NCBI GenBank assembly: GCA_964401835.1
Contig: CAYNZP010000011.1
Span: 34,060 to 98,059, forward strand
Direction of reading: 5' to 3'
Source: CAYNZP01 sp964401835
GTDB taxonomy: Bacteria > Planctomycetota > Phycisphaerae > SM23-33
Length of the DNA: 64,000 nucleotides
In this document: piece by piece, positions 26,212 through 35,712 of the stretch
Layout of the letters: every line of letters starts with the position of its first letter
How positions within the stretch are numbered: the first letter of the stretch is position 1
The notes under the pieces: generated by a model
Told to the model about the DNA's origin: nothing
The model's input: the letters and a program-made list of their open reading frames with translations, nothing else
The model's database searches: none
Program-made: the position numbers and the translations under genes

Positions 26212-27738
26212 TTATATTCTGTCGTTTAGGCGATCAATATCTTCACGACGAAGCACACCGGCTTGGTCAAGATCCCCCAAAACATCTATTGGCATAAGAG
26301 GTTGATACTTTTCGAACCACTTTTTATTTTTGGAGTCGTACTTGCCCCTTTCCCAGTCGGTCATAAGGAGTAACTCGCAGTACATGGTGACTTCCATTAC
26401 AGGCTCGGGGCCATAGTAGTAGTATTTATCCTCGACCTGGGGAACTTCCTGCATTTCGACAGAAAGTACGGTGTGATAATTACGAGCCATCAATGCTCTC
26501 TCGAGCTCAAGCAACTTTCGCGAAGACATTATCACGGTGAAGCTGTAGTGAATAACGTCATACTGCTGATTACATATACGCTGGGTCAGTTGCCCCATGC
26601 CAGTTGAAACAGCGCTGGGACCTGAACTTCCAGCTGCAGCCACTCTGGCAGGTTTGCCAGGGGTGTAACCCGGCGGCATCGCACTTGTCATTGCTGGATA
26701 TCCCGTAGGCCTGCCCGGGATGGCTGGTGACCTTCTGGGCGATGTTCGCGTTCGCGCTGGCGATCTTGATCTCAATCCAGTTCCACCTGGGGAGACGACA
26801 TATTCCTCGTTGATTTCGATAGAAACTAAACGCTTTACCGCAGAATTCATGACGCTATCAGAAGAGTCCGGTTCTTTTTCCTTAAGGGACTTTTTGTTTG
26901 TCTGGGAAATAGCCTCGACAATATCCTCAGTTATCCACAGGTTAAGCTGCGCTTGCCAAAGCTTGGTATCCGACGCGGTGGCTACAGCGGTTGGAAAGAC
27001 AACGTCGAATTCATCCAGCGAAGCGTAAACCGAACCTTCCATCGCCCGTTTCAGGGTCAATGCGTCGATGGCCTGTTGCTGGGCCTTTTTGCTTATGTCA
27101 GAAGTGACCCCTGTTGTTCTGGCTCGCGTCACACCCGCTGGAAGAATTGCCCTAAGTTCAGTTCGTGAACGCGCAACACCTGTCGACTCGACAATTTCTC
27201 CACTTTCCGCAGCCTCCCTTTCCCTGATTTTTCTTTCGCGTTCTTCTTTACGCAAAAGCTCCAGCTCGATTTGCTTCGTTTCGTTTTCAATCTCGAGATC
27301 ATTCGGCGGGGATGTGGGATTAAGTCGTTTGACCAACTCCTTTATCTCGTAGTCATATTTTTCCGTGAAGACGTATATAAGGCTGTAATCTCTATAAAGC
27401 CTCTGATCTATCGGGAACGCACTTACGGTTCTTCCGTCAGAAGTCTCCAATTCAAGGACTGAATAGTTCCTCCGGTTCCACTCTACATTGTTCTGGACAA
27501 CATCTATTATGGCTTTGCGAACTGTCTCAACACGGATTTTCTCAGCCTCTACGACTTCCTTGTTGACCTTCTTGGCCCTAATTAAGAAATTTACCCTGTT
27601 GATGACATTCTCGCGGTCTACAAGCCTTTTATCGACTGTGCCTGAAACACTCAAATCGACGAAAGAAATTATCCCCGCCAGGACAACGACTGTCCCGATA
27701 AGACAGACATAAAAGATATTATCTCGAATAAACTGCAT
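26212..27738 (-). CDS. PilO/GspM-like bitopic protein
   Basis: The 508 residues start with an N-terminal membrane helix (IFYVCLIGTVVVLAGIISFV). A coiled-coil region follows (VINRVNFLIRAKKVNKEVVEAEKIR and a KQIELELLRKEERERKIRE-type heptad), and a late alpha/beta domain has YSFTVIMSSRKLLELERALM. The order helix, coiled coil, ferredoxin-like domain is that of PilO or GspM. A Pro/Arg/Ser/Thr linker (RSPARTRTSPRRSPAIPGRP) interrupts it. It directly follows the PilM-PilN fusion in the operon, the normal place for PilO. The protein is much longer than typical PilO (about 200). Confidence 0.65.
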   Translation of the reverse strand: MQFIRDNIFYVCLIGTVVVLAGIISFVDLSVSGTVDKRLVDRENVINRVNFLIRAKKVNKEVVEAEKIRVETVRKAIIDVVQNNVEWNRRNYSVLELETSDGRTVSAFPIDQRLYRDYSLIYVFTEKYDYEIKELVKRLNPTSPPNDLEIENETKQIELELLRKEERERKIREREAAESGEIVESTGVARSRTELRAILPAGVTRARTTGVTSDISKKAQQQAIDALTLKRAMEGSVYASLDEFDVVFPTAVATASDTKLWQAQLNLWITEDIVEAISQTNKKSLKEKEPDSSDSVMNSAVKRLVSIEINEEYVVSPGGTGLRSRSPARTRTSPRRSPAIPGRPTGYPAMTSAMPPGYTPGKPARVAAAGSSGPSAVSTGMGQLTQRICNQQYDVIHYSFTVIMSSRKLLELERALMARNYHTVLSVEMQEVPQVEDKYYYYGPEPVMEVTMYCELLLMTDWERGKYDSKNKKWFEKYQPLMPIDVLGDLDQAGVLRREDIDRLNDRI

Positions 27739-27776
27739 TAGCTTTTCTCCAAGCCGTCGTAATTTCCATTATTTCC

Positions 27777-29657
27777 TCAGCGTCGGCCGGAACTCGTTGC
27801 TTCAGTATCCGGCAGCTCAATTCCATCGCCCTCGATCTGTATCACCCAGCCAATTTCGAAGTGAGTGTCACTTGCCATGCTCTCGCCGGGGAAAATCGGA
27901 TCCGGATCGACAACTTCCGCCCCGCCAGCTATCGAAGCTCGAACGGAAGGCGTTATCTCTTTGAATTTCGGCAAGTCCGCTTTAACTATCGAAAGGGACT
28001 TGAGCTGTTCAGCTATTCCGCGACTTTTTCGCGATAGCGTACTTAACATTGCGTTTGCCTGGGCTTTCGGAAGAGGGGTTCTGCCTTCAATATTAATCCT
28101 GTAACCGCGCTTGGCGGATTGTCTACCTGGCCGCCCTGCCGATGTCGTTCCTGTTTCGGCTGTTATGTCTTCCAGATATACGCTCGTGAGTTTGGTTACA
28201 AAAATAAGTTGGCGCATTTGACGAGGTTTGGACTTGAGTTGCTCCAGGGCTTCGGCTCCGCCCGACAACGACCCCTGATCAGTTGCGACTTCCTGTATCG
28301 ATTTGGAAACCAGCGTCTGCACGGAGGGCCAAAAGTCGCGATAGCCGAAAAGCTTTGCACTTTCTCGAAGCTGCTGCTCTTCCTGCTTTCCCTGATTCTT
28401 CACACCATTGTAATCTCTAACAAGCTTGTCCAGCTGGTCAACGATTGTCCTGGACTCGCGAAGCTCTGGACTCGGCGCCAGGTCTCCCCTGTCCATAAAT
28501 GGCCGCGAAGCCTTGCTGATAAGCGCCAAAAGAAGCACGGCTGCCGCAGCCACAAACCATGGCTTTTTGTTACTCCACATCCTGCGGCGGGTAATTTGTT
28601 TCGGAAGAAGGTTCGTTTCTACCTTGGCCAGTTCCAGCCCCTGTACCGCCAAGCCGTATGCCACGCCCAGGGACAACACGCTTTCGTTAAGTTTGGGCTC
28701 ATTTACGCCGGCCCCCGCTGTTAGCCTGTTAAAAGCATCTACTCTTGCCACCTGCACATTTAGGTTTTGCTCGAGAAATTTCTGCAATCCCGGCAGGCGG
28801 AAGCCATTGCCCAAGCCTATCAGTTTCTTGAGCCGGGTCTCGCGGTGCAGCGAGGTGTAATAACCGATCGATCTCTGTATTTCCTGGACAAGGTCAGAAA
28901 AGACCGGCCTCATCGCCTGGAATATCTGGCGGGCATATTTACTCGTAGCTGCAGACCGCTTGAGCTTCTCTGCCTTGGCAAAAGAAAGCTTGAACGACCG
29001 TACAAGAGCTTCCGTAAAATTATTGCCGCCAATCTGTATCGTGCGGGTCCATATTCTGGAACCATCAGACACGACCAGGTCTGTCTTATTCGCACCAATA
29101 TCTGCCAGAAGCGTCGCGCCGTCCTCAGCCACCTGTTCGTCAAACGTCATGAAGTTGTAAAGCCCCAAAGGCGCAATCTGAACATGGTCGACAAGGATAT
29201 CCGCATCGGAAAAATGATCCAGCACCTCAGTGACGTCCACCTTCTTCATCGCGAAGATGCCGGTTTCCACATCGGGCGAATCCGGATCGCGGAACGTCTG
29301 CCAGCGCCAGATGACATCATCAATAGGGAAAGGAATCTGCTGCTCGGCTTCGAAGCGGACAATGTCGGGAATCTTTTTCGGATCGACCGGCGGAAGCTTG
29401 ACGAATCTGGTAAAACTGCTTTGGCCAGGAACCGATACAGCGATAGAAGAATCGCCCAGGTCGTTACGGGAAATAAACTGCTCAAGCGCTTCTCGGATAA
29501 TTTCTTCTTTGTTGATTTCGGGCTCGGAAAGAATCTTGGGATGGTCTATAACGTCGAAGCCTTCAACATGAAGTTCACCTTCAACTTCACGGAGCTTTAA
29601 CGCTTTGAGAGCACATTGTCCAATGTCTATTCCCCAAACGCTCTTAGCTTTAGCCAT
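27777..29657 (-). CDS. pilM: PilM-PilN-type fusion (GspL-like) inner-membrane assembly protein
   Basis: At 626 residues it joins an actin-like PilM domain (1 to about 350: WGIDIGQCALKALKL, ADIGANKTDLVV, GLGNGFRLPGLQKFL) to a membrane helix near 370 (WFVAAAAVLLLALI) and a periplasmic domain. Just before the helix is ETNLLPKQITRRR, which resembles the INLLP peptide by which PilN docks on PilM. The protein therefore looks like PilM and PilN in one chain, as in GspL. It heads the minus-strand operon with AAGGAG at its ATG. Such proteins link the motor ATPase to the secretin. Confidence 0.85.
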   Translation of the reverse strand: MAKAKSVWGIDIGQCALKALKLREVEGELHVEGFDVIDHPKILSEPEINKEEIIREALEQFISRNDLGDSSIAVSVPGQSSFTRFVKLPPVDPKKIPDIVRFEAEQQIPFPIDDVIWRWQTFRDPDSPDVETGIFAMKKVDVTEVLDHFSDADILVDHVQIAPLGLYNFMTFDEQVAEDGATLLADIGANKTDLVVSDGSRIWTRTIQIGGNNFTEALVRSFKLSFAKAEKLKRSAATSKYARQIFQAMRPVFSDLVQEIQRSIGYYTSLHRETRLKKLIGLGNGFRLPGLQKFLEQNLNVQVARVDAFNRLTAGAGVNEPKLNESVLSLGVAYGLAVQGLELAKVETNLLPKQITRRRMWSNKKPWFVAAAAVLLLALISKASRPFMDRGDLAPSPELRESRTIVDQLDKLVRDYNGVKNQGKQEEQQLRESAKLFGYRDFWPSVQTLVSKSIQEVATDQGSLSGGAEALEQLKSKPRQMRQLIFVTKLTSVYLEDITAETGTTSAGRPGRQSAKRGYRINIEGRTPLPKAQANAMLSTLSRKSRGIAEQLKSLSIVKADLPKFKEITPSVRASIAGGAEVVDPDPIFPGESMASDTHFEIGWVIQIEGDGIELPDTEATSSGRR

Positions 29658-29759
29658 AACTACTCCTTGGCTTGTTCCCGTAGATTTTAATACGCTTCAA
29701 CAATCTGTAACTCGATACTGCTTCGCCTTAATATCGCTCGGGCGAGAAGCCCGGGTTGG

Positions 29760-29788
29760 CTGACACAGGCGTGGCAGAAGAGTATAAT
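29760..29788 (+). promoter_or_regulatory. Strong sigma-70 promoter before mtaB
   Basis: CTGACA (29760-29765), a 17-bp spacer and a perfect TATAAT (29783-29788) lie 93 bp before the mtaB GTG. It points away from the divergent pilM operon. Confidence 0.75.
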
Positions 29789-29881
29789 ATATTTTTTAAG
29801 TCCAAACAGCAACGATGCTTTAGGGAGCAATTCCTGTTAAGGTTATTTTAAATCAGGATTTTTCAGGAACGCAATTAACCG

Positions 29882-31312
29882 GTGCTTTCTTTCTCTATTA
29901 CAACACTTGGCTGCAAGGTAAATCAATACGATAGTTGCTCTATCGCAGCTTCGCTCGAGAAAAAAGGCTTAACCGCCCTTGGCCCATGCGAAGGGAAAAC
30001 CGATCTTGTTGTCATAAACACTTGCTGCGTAACAACTACCGCGATGCGGAAAAGCCGCCAGGCCATCCCCCGCGCCATCAAGCTCTCTCCCGGTGCTGCT
30101 GTGCTCGTTACGGGTTGCTATAGTGACTATAATGCGAGAAAGATACGAAAACTGCTGGAGTCTCTGGATATCCCGCCTCAGCGCCTCTTTATAGTCGGCC
30201 ACCACGATAATTTATACGCCTCTCTGGAAGAGGTGGTTCAGGCGCTGAAAAATGAACACCCAGCCGAGGTAAAACCAGCAAGCGAAGATAATCGTAGCCC
30301 CGATACCATCCGAAAACGCCGCCAGGCAGCCCTGGCCCGTCAAGCCGAAGACAAGAGCAAGCAAGATGGCATAGAAAAATTTCACGGCCACCAGCGGGCG
30401 TTCGTAAAGGTTCAGGACGGCTGCGATGCTTTCTGCGCTTATTGCATCGTGCCATATACTCGGCCCAGGGTTTGGTCGCGAGCGATTCAAAGCGTTGTAC
30501 ATGAATGCCGCACCCTGGTCGCATCCGGGCATAAGGAGATCGTGCTGTCGGGAGTGTTCCTCGGCGCATTTGGCAGAGACACGTCTGTCAGGCGAAAATG
30601 GAGCGATGAAGACTCCAAACTGCCGCAGCTTCTTCGAGAGGTAGCCGATATCGACGGGCTCTGGCGGGTACGGCTGAGCAGTCTCGAGCCACGCGACATG
30701 ACAGAGGAACTGCTGTGGGTTTGTAGGGAAACACCAGCGGTTGCGCCGCATTTTCATCTCCCGCTCCAGTCCGGCTCGCAGAAAATCCTCAAAAAAATGA
30801 ACCGGCAATACACAGCCGACGAGTTCAGGCAAACTATCGACCTGCTCAGGGGCTCGCTGGAAAATCCGGCGATAACAACTGACATAATCGTCGGCTTTCC
30901 GGGCGAAACTGACGAGGATTTTGCAGCGACGATGGAGATGGCTCGAGATGCGGGCTTTGCAAAGATTCACGCCTTCCCGTTCAGTGCAATTGAAGGCACA
31001 GCCGCCTGGGAATTTCGCAATGAGTCGCCTAAGCCAAATGTAGTCAAAGAGCGAATGGCCCAGCTAGGCCAGCTCGAAACGCAGCTCGCACAGGCCTACC
31101 GAACCAATTTCGTGGGCAAAACCATGGAAGGCCTCGTTGAAAAGGCTCGCAAAGGTTCAAAATCCCGCCAGGCCATGACCGACCGTTACATTACTGTGAA
31201 ATTCAAACCGGATGCAAACTCAGACGAGTTGACCGGAAAGGTCGTCAGGCTCGGAATCGAAAAGGTTACCAGCCAAGGCCTGGACGGGAAATTCTTGCAG
31301 CTACAGCCATGA
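29882..31312 (+). CDS. mtaB: tRNA t6A37 methylthiotransferase MtaB
   Basis: The GTG start gives a 476-residue protein of the MiaB/RimO group. The N-terminal UPF0004 domain has TLGCKVNQYDS, VVINTCCVTTTA and VTGCYSDY, supplying the auxiliary-cluster cysteines. The radical SAM core has CDAFCAYC in KVQDGCDAFCAYCIVPYTRP. A C-terminal TRAM-like part follows. The LGCKVNQYDS opening is typical of MtaB rather than MiaB, so the product should be ms2t6A. TsaE, needed for t6A itself, is at 13246. An insertion rich in Lys/Arg/Asp lies near residues 125-160. Confidence 0.93.
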   Translation: MLSFSITTLGCKVNQYDSCSIAASLEKKGLTALGPCEGKTDLVVINTCCVTTTAMRKSRQAIPRAIKLSPGAAVLVTGCYSDYNARKIRKLLESLDIPPQRLFIVGHHDNLYASLEEVVQALKNEHPAEVKPASEDNRSPDTIRKRRQAALARQAEDKSKQDGIEKFHGHQRAFVKVQDGCDAFCAYCIVPYTRPRVWSRAIQSVVHECRTLVASGHKEIVLSGVFLGAFGRDTSVRRKWSDEDSKLPQLLREVADIDGLWRVRLSSLEPRDMTEELLWVCRETPAVAPHFHLPLQSGSQKILKKMNRQYTADEFRQTIDLLRGSLENPAITTDIIVGFPGETDEDFAATMEMARDAGFAKIHAFPFSAIEGTAAWEFRNESPKPNVVKERMAQLGQLETQLAQAYRTNFVGKTMEGLVEKARKGSKSRQAMTDRYITVKFKPDANSDELTGKVVRLGIEKVTSQGLDGKFLQLQP

Positions 31313-31352
31313 CAGTTGTTCCTGCCGCCGGTAAAGCTTAGAATCTCGGGCA

Positions 31353-32114
31353 ATGACAGACTCAGCGGAAAAACTCATCAAGGCTGCCAGGCAATTAATC
31401 GAAACAGATAAAATGCTGGGCGGCGATTTTATCCCCGCAAGCCGCAACCCACTGCCCGCTTGCGAGGTGTTTTCCGAAAAAAATCATGGACAGACCCGGG
31501 TACATTTAGAAATGACTCCAAAACAAAAAGCCGCCGCTCTCGAAGAGCTTAAACAAAACGAAATCCAGCGCTGCAAAAAATGCCCGCTAGCCGAGACTCG
31601 CACCAATGTTGTTTTTGGCGAAGGAAGTCCCTCTGCCGAACTGGTCTTTGTCGGAGAAGCCCCGGGAGCCGACGAAGACGCTACAGGCCGGCCGTTCGTT
31701 GGGCGGGCGGGGGAACTTCTGACAAATATGATCAAGGCGATGGGGCTCACCCGCGATGATGTCTTCATCTGCAATATCCTCAAGTGCCGCCCTCCCGGAA
31801 ACCGCAACCCAGCTCCGGAAGAAATCCAGTGCTGCTGGAATTATCTCGTCCGCCAGCTTGAAATCATTTCCCCCAAGGTCATCGTAACCCTCGGCAACCC
31901 GGCTACGCAGAACCTGCTGAATACCCGCACGGGCATAACCAAACTGCGCGGCACGTGGCAGGAATTGCCGGACTTCAGCGAGGCTCTGGAAGGAACTCCG
32001 GTCATGCCGACATTCCACCCCGCCTATCTGCTGCGTCAATACACTCCGGAGCACCGAAAAAAGGTCTGGTCCGATTTGCAGAAAGTAATGGCCAAACTCG
32101 GCCTAAAAAAATAA
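31353..32114 (+). CDS. Uracil-DNA glycosylase, family 4
   Basis: The 253-residue protein shows the family 4 layout: iron-sulfur cysteines in CKKCPLAETR and near NILKCRPP, the active-site motif GEAPGADEDATGRPFVGRAG, the GNPATQNLL strand and the DNA-binding loop in MPTFHPAYLLRQ. It removes uracil from deaminated DNA. An N-terminal 70-residue helical extension is unlike the shortest members. It is 40 bp after mtaB and may be cotranscribed. Confidence 0.93.
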   Translation: MTDSAEKLIKAARQLIETDKMLGGDFIPASRNPLPACEVFSEKNHGQTRVHLEMTPKQKAAALEELKQNEIQRCKKCPLAETRTNVVFGEGSPSAELVFVGEAPGADEDATGRPFVGRAGELLTNMIKAMGLTRDDVFICNILKCRPPGNRNPAPEEIQCCWNYLVRQLEIISPKVIVTLGNPATQNLLNTRTGITKLRGTWQELPDFSEALEGTPVMPTFHPAYLLRQYTPEHRKKVWSDLQKVMAKLGLKK

Positions 32115-32272
32115 ATCCAACTCATCCCGATTAGCGGCTGGCAAATCCAAATCTTAAATTCCTTTAGAAGGTTCTCGAGGCCCTCGTGCTTCTATGTTCG
32201 GCTGCAGGTGGTGGTGGCGGCGCCGCGGTGGCGTCGGATCTGCAGCGGGGAATCTGCACAGGATGCTGAAAA

Positions 32273-32488
32273 ATGTTACGGAAACGAGCTACATTTCTCG
32301 CCCTCCTTTTGGCGTGGATGCCAATCGGCGGGCAAATTCAATTGGCCTTGGCGGACCACATGCCCGGGATCGAACTTCCGCCATTCAAGGCAGCTTTCTA
32401 CTTTGATGCCTACCAAATGGCTTTGATTTGCGGGTGTGTGTGCGTGCTGGCATTGACAGCTGGCATGCGTTTCATGGACAGAAAGTGA
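32273..32488 (+). CDS. Small secreted or membrane protein, 71 residues
   Basis: This frame begins with a basic signal sequence (MLRKRATFLALLLAWMPIGG) and ends with a second hydrophobic helix (MALICGCVCVLALTAGMRFM) and DRK. AGGA lies upstream of the ATG. It is convergent with the NicO-like transporter gene. I do not recognise a family; the two-helix plan and short extracytoplasmic loop are all that can be seen. Confidence 0.45.
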   Translation: MLRKRATFLALLLAWMPIGGQIQLALADHMPGIELPPFKAAFYFDAYQMALICGCVCVLALTAGMRFMDRK

Positions 32489-32542
32489 AACCTGCGTTAG
32501 CGAGGCAAACAACCTACATATCTTCATGCGGCCGTTTGTAAT

Positions 32543-33253
32543 TTACAGGCCGAACTGTATCGCAAGGCCACACAGTAGAATTGTGGCCCCGGCAAAAGCA
32601 TGGCTGAACCTTTCGAGCTTGCCTGCATGAACAAACTTCAGGCCGCTGCTGGCCAGCATGACAACCACCATCATAGTGCTGATTGTCGCTACTGCGAAAG
32701 TTGCCGTAATCAAGCAAAGTGCGAAAAGACTCTGCTTGGCAGCGGGGTACATCAAAATCGGGATAAGCGGCTCGCATGGGCCGAAGACAAAAATCGTAAA
32801 CAGAACCCATGGCGTAAAGTTCCTGGCGGACTTTCGATCGTGAACGTGCGTGTGCTCGTCGTTGTGGGAATGTTCATGCGCGTGCAAATCGGCATCGGCA
32901 TGGGCGTGAATGTGGGTGTGCTTCTTCCCGCGTATAGCTCTGCGGAGACCCCATGCGAAATAGACAAGCCCGAAAGAAGTCAGAAGCCAGCCGGCAATCT
33001 CGCCGCGGAAAGATTCAACGAATTCCAGCTTCGTCAGCGCAATACCAAACCCCACGCCAGCAAGACCAAGGATAACCGAGCTGGCAACGTGGCCTAAACC
33101 ACATAGAAGAGTTATCAAGGCGGTTTTAACTTTCGACCAATTCCGCGCCTTGCTCATAGCCACAAATGGCAAATAGTGGTCAGGACCAAGCAAGGTATGA
33201 ACCAGACCTATAGAACCAGCTGTTGCGGCGAGTGCGAGTATTTCCGATGGCAT
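32543..33253 (-). CDS. NicO/UreH-like membrane transporter with histidine-rich loop
   Basis: The 236-residue protein has about six hydrophobic helices. The first carries VHTLLGPDHYLPFVAMS, the H-x4-DH motif of NiCoT/RcnA/UreH-type nickel-cobalt permeases. A long central loop has alternating His (HTHIHAHADADLHAHEHSH), as in metal-binding loops. It could export or import Ni2+/Co2+, or serve in metal insertion like UreJ/HupE; the sequence does not decide direction. It is monocistronic. Confidence 0.8.
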   Translation of the reverse strand: MPSEILALAATAGSIGLVHTLLGPDHYLPFVAMSKARNWSKVKTALITLLCGLGHVASSVILGLAGVGFGIALTKLEFVESFRGEIAGWLLTSFGLVYFAWGLRRAIRGKKHTHIHAHADADLHAHEHSHNDEHTHVHDRKSARNFTPWVLFTIFVFGPCEPLIPILMYPAAKQSLFALCLITATFAVATISTMMVVVMLASSGLKFVHAGKLERFSHAFAGATILLCGLAIQFGL

Positions 33254-33486
33254 CTTACAACTCCAAACAACCAGACAAACAATACGTATTATTATTCTAG
33301 CTTTTTTTACTACGAAAACCGTTATTACGAAAGCTAAAAATCGTATTACTTGGAAATTTTCGTGTTAAATCCACTCTGTCCCACTCAAAACCCTCTTTAA
33401 ATAAAGAAAAATTTTGGTAAGATGCCTGGTTCTGCTAACTTGAGGATGTTGAAAGTAAGAAGTAATTAACCACAGGATTTGAAGAA

Positions 33487-34485
33487 ATGTCAAAGCATGT
33501 TGCGATAATGGGCGCCACAGGCGCGGTTGGTCAGGAATTTTTAGAGATTCTCCAGCAGCGGAACTTTCCGCTTGCGAGTTTGAAGCTGCTGTCTTCTTCT
33601 CGCTCAGCCGGTAAGAAAATAAACTTCGCCGGCGAAGAGCTTACAGTTGAAGAGCTTGACGAAAACAGCTTCGAGGGAATCGATCTGGTTCTGTCCTCAG
33701 CCGGTGGCAGCATCTCCGAAAAGTACGACCCGATAGCTGTCGAAGCTGGCGCGGTCGTGGTCGATAACACTTCGGCGTTCCGAATGGACCCCGAAGTGCC
33801 GCTTGTCGTTCCGGAAGTCAACCCCGAGGACATCAAAAGCCACAAGGGAATCATCGCCAACCCGAACTGCTCGACGATCATCATGAACGTGCCGGTCTGG
33901 CCGCTGCACCAGGTACATACGCTTGAACGTGTTGTTGTCAGCACATACCAGGCTGCCAGCGGTGCAGGCGCCGCGGCGATGGCTGAGCTTAAAGAAGGCG
34001 CAAAGGCTTTTCTGGAAGGCAGGGAATTTACGCCAACAGTCCTGCCACACCCGGCTGCCTTCAACGTATTCAGCCACAACAGCGATATTGGCGAAGACGG
34101 CTACAACGTCGAGGAGCGCAAGATGATCCTCGAGACGCGGAAAATCTTCCACGAAGAGAAGATTCGTATCACCGCCACCTGCGTACGCGTGCCGGTAATG
34201 CGGGCCCATTGTGAGTCGATAAACCTGGAATTCGCCAACCCGATAAGCCCGGATGAGGTTCGGGAAATTCTCTCGGGCGCACCGGGCATAAAGATCGTCG
34301 ACGATGTCGAGAAGAACTACTTCCCGATGCCGCTGGACGCTACAGGCCAGGATGATATCCTCGTCGGCAGAATCCGCCAGGACCTCTCGCAGGGCGAGAA
34401 CCGCGGAATTGAACTGTTTGTCAGTGGCGACCAGATACGCAAAGGCGCTGCACTCAACGCAGTCCAGATAGCTGAAATGCTTTAG
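33487..34485 (+). CDS. asd: Aspartate-semialdehyde dehydrogenase
   Basis: The 332-residue enzyme has the NADP-binding GATGAVGQEFLEIL, the catalytic cysteine in IANPNCSTIIM, the QAASGAGAAAMAEL helix and the ITATCVRVPVMRAHCES substrate region. It makes aspartate semialdehyde for lysine/DAP, threonine and methionine. No lysine riboswitch is visible in the 233 bp upstream. A strong terminator follows. Confidence 0.96.
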   Translation: MSKHVAIMGATGAVGQEFLEILQQRNFPLASLKLLSSSRSAGKKINFAGEELTVEELDENSFEGIDLVLSSAGGSISEKYDPIAVEAGAVVVDNTSAFRMDPEVPLVVPEVNPEDIKSHKGIIANPNCSTIIMNVPVWPLHQVHTLERVVVSTYQAASGAGAAAMAELKEGAKAFLEGREFTPTVLPHPAAFNVFSHNSDIGEDGYNVEERKMILETRKIFHEEKIRITATCVRVPVMRAHCESINLEFANPISPDEVREILSGAPGIKIVDDVEKNYFPMPLDATGQDDILVGRIRQDLSQGENRGIELFVSGDQIRKGAALNAVQIAEML

Positions 34486-34518
34486 AGCATTTAGCCCTCA
34501 GCAGTCAGACTTATTTAT

Positions 34519-34548
34519 GCGGCGGTCTTCCAAGGCCGCCGCTTTTTT
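34519..34548 (+). terminator. Intrinsic terminator of asd
   Basis: GCGGCGGTC and GGCCGCCGC form a GC-rich stem with a short loop, followed by CTTTTTT-type T-run. Confidence 0.85.
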
Positions 34549-34576
34549 GTAACAATAAATGCGGAAAAGTGCGGAA

Positions 34577-35335
34577 ATGAACGAACAGGCACCACGTCGA
34601 AATATAAAACTTGTTGTCGCATACAACGGCGCCGCCTACCACGGCTGGCAGAGGCAGGCTGATGGTATCGAGACTGTCCAGGAGCATATCGAGAATGTCG
34701 CAGGCAGGCTTATGCGGCATCCGGTGATTGTTTTCGGTGCAGGCCGGACCGATGCCGGCGTCCACGCAGCGGGCCAGGTAGCGAATTTTTATACGACTAA
34801 TTTCTCTATTCCGCTCAAGGGCATGCGCCGGGCTATGAATTCCCGACTGCCTCGTGATATCGCGATTCGCTCTGCAACCGAAGTGCCGGAAAGCTTCCAT
34901 GCCTCACGTTCGGCTGTCGGCAAGACGTACCATTACCGACTTTACGTCGCACCCACACGGCCGGTCGAGCTGCACAAGCTGGTTTACCACTACTGGCGCC
35001 CACTGGATATTGAACCCATGCAGGACGCCGCACGCCGTCTGGTCGGTGAGCATGATTTTCGCGGCTTCGCCTCGTCAGCTGAGGACCGTGAAACAACTGT
35101 CCGAACCATCTACCGCTGCGAGGTCTGCCAGGACGGCCCGGAAGTGCAAGTAAGCGTTCAGGGCAACGGGTTCCTGTATAACATGGTGCGTAATATCGTC
35201 GGGACGCTGATAGAGGTAGGCCGGGGCCACTGGGAGCCGGCAAGAATAGACAAAATAATCGCCTCATGCGACCGCCACGACGCCGGGCCAACCGCCCCAC
35301 CTGACGGCCTGTCGCTTATGTGTGTTCATTACTAA
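34577..35335 (+). CDS. truA: tRNA pseudouridine(38-40) synthase TruA
   Basis: This 252-residue protein has the catalytic aspartate in GAGRTDAGVHAAGQV, the substrate strand GKTYHYRLYV and the C-terminal GNGFLYNMVRNIVGTLIEVG. It makes pseudouridine at positions 38-40 of the anticodon stem. I prefer the ATG at 34577 to the one at 34559, which sits only 10 bases after the asd terminator; both are possible. Confidence 0.94.
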   Translation: MNEQAPRRNIKLVVAYNGAAYHGWQRQADGIETVQEHIENVAGRLMRHPVIVFGAGRTDAGVHAAGQVANFYTTNFSIPLKGMRRAMNSRLPRDIAIRSATEVPESFHASRSAVGKTYHYRLYVAPTRPVELHKLVYHYWRPLDIEPMQDAARRLVGEHDFRGFASSAEDRETTVRTIYRCEVCQDGPEVQVSVQGNGFLYNMVRNIVGTLIEVGRGHWEPARIDKIIASCDRHDAGPTAPPDGLSLMCVHY

Positions 35336-35376
35336 ATAAGCATGCTATAATACCTTCCGGGAAAAGGACCTCTTTC

Positions 35377-35631
35377 ATGACAGATACGAAGGAAAAAGCA
35401 CACCTGCCTTTGGGATTGCGCCTGATGGCAGCCTTTTGCAAAATATGCCCGTGTTGCCTAATTTCGCACCGCTGGCCAAATTCAACATTTGCCAGAAAAT
35501 TCAAGCAAATTCAGCACCTTTGCCCGTTCTGCCGAGCCCAGGAAAAAGTAATAAAGATAAAGGCAGAATTCGAACGTGAAAAACAGGTCCCTGTAAACAC
35601 CTATCGCAAAGAGCCCGCTTCGGCTAAATAG
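35377..35631 (+). CDS. Small cysteine-containing protein, 84 residues
   Basis: The ATG at 35377 follows AAAAGGA. The basic product has two Cys pairs (CKICPCC and CPFC), about 35 residues apart, consistent with a zinc ribbon, and ends in a charged helix (KIKAEFEREKQ). It is closed by a strong terminator at 35652. No family is recognised. Confidence 0.5.
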   Translation: MTDTKEKAHLPLGLRLMAAFCKICPCCLISHRWPNSTFARKFKQIQHLCPFCRAQEKVIKIKAEFEREKQVPVNTYRKEPASAK

Positions 35632-35651
35632 GACAAGCCAAGTGTCCAAAT

Positions 35652-35688
35652 AAAAAAGGCGAGTCAAATGGCTCGCCTTTTTTTTAAA
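35652..35688. terminator. Bidirectional terminator
   Basis: AAAAAAGGCGAG and CTCGCCTTTTTTTT form a perfect stem with an A-run and a T-run on the two sides. It serves the small gene before it and probably the protease gene ending at 35713 on the other strand. Confidence 0.85.
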
Positions 35689-35712
35689 CTTTTTTGCATT
35701 ATATTATTCAGA

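Noticed and set aside
26931..26939. Perfect DnaA box TTATCCACA
   Set aside because: It is a single copy inside the coding sequence of the PilO-like gene, with no cluster of further boxes or AT-rich unwinding region, so it is not evidence for an origin.
30212..30970. 252-codon minus-strand frame
   Set aside because: It lies opposite the conserved radical SAM core of mtaB and has no family match.
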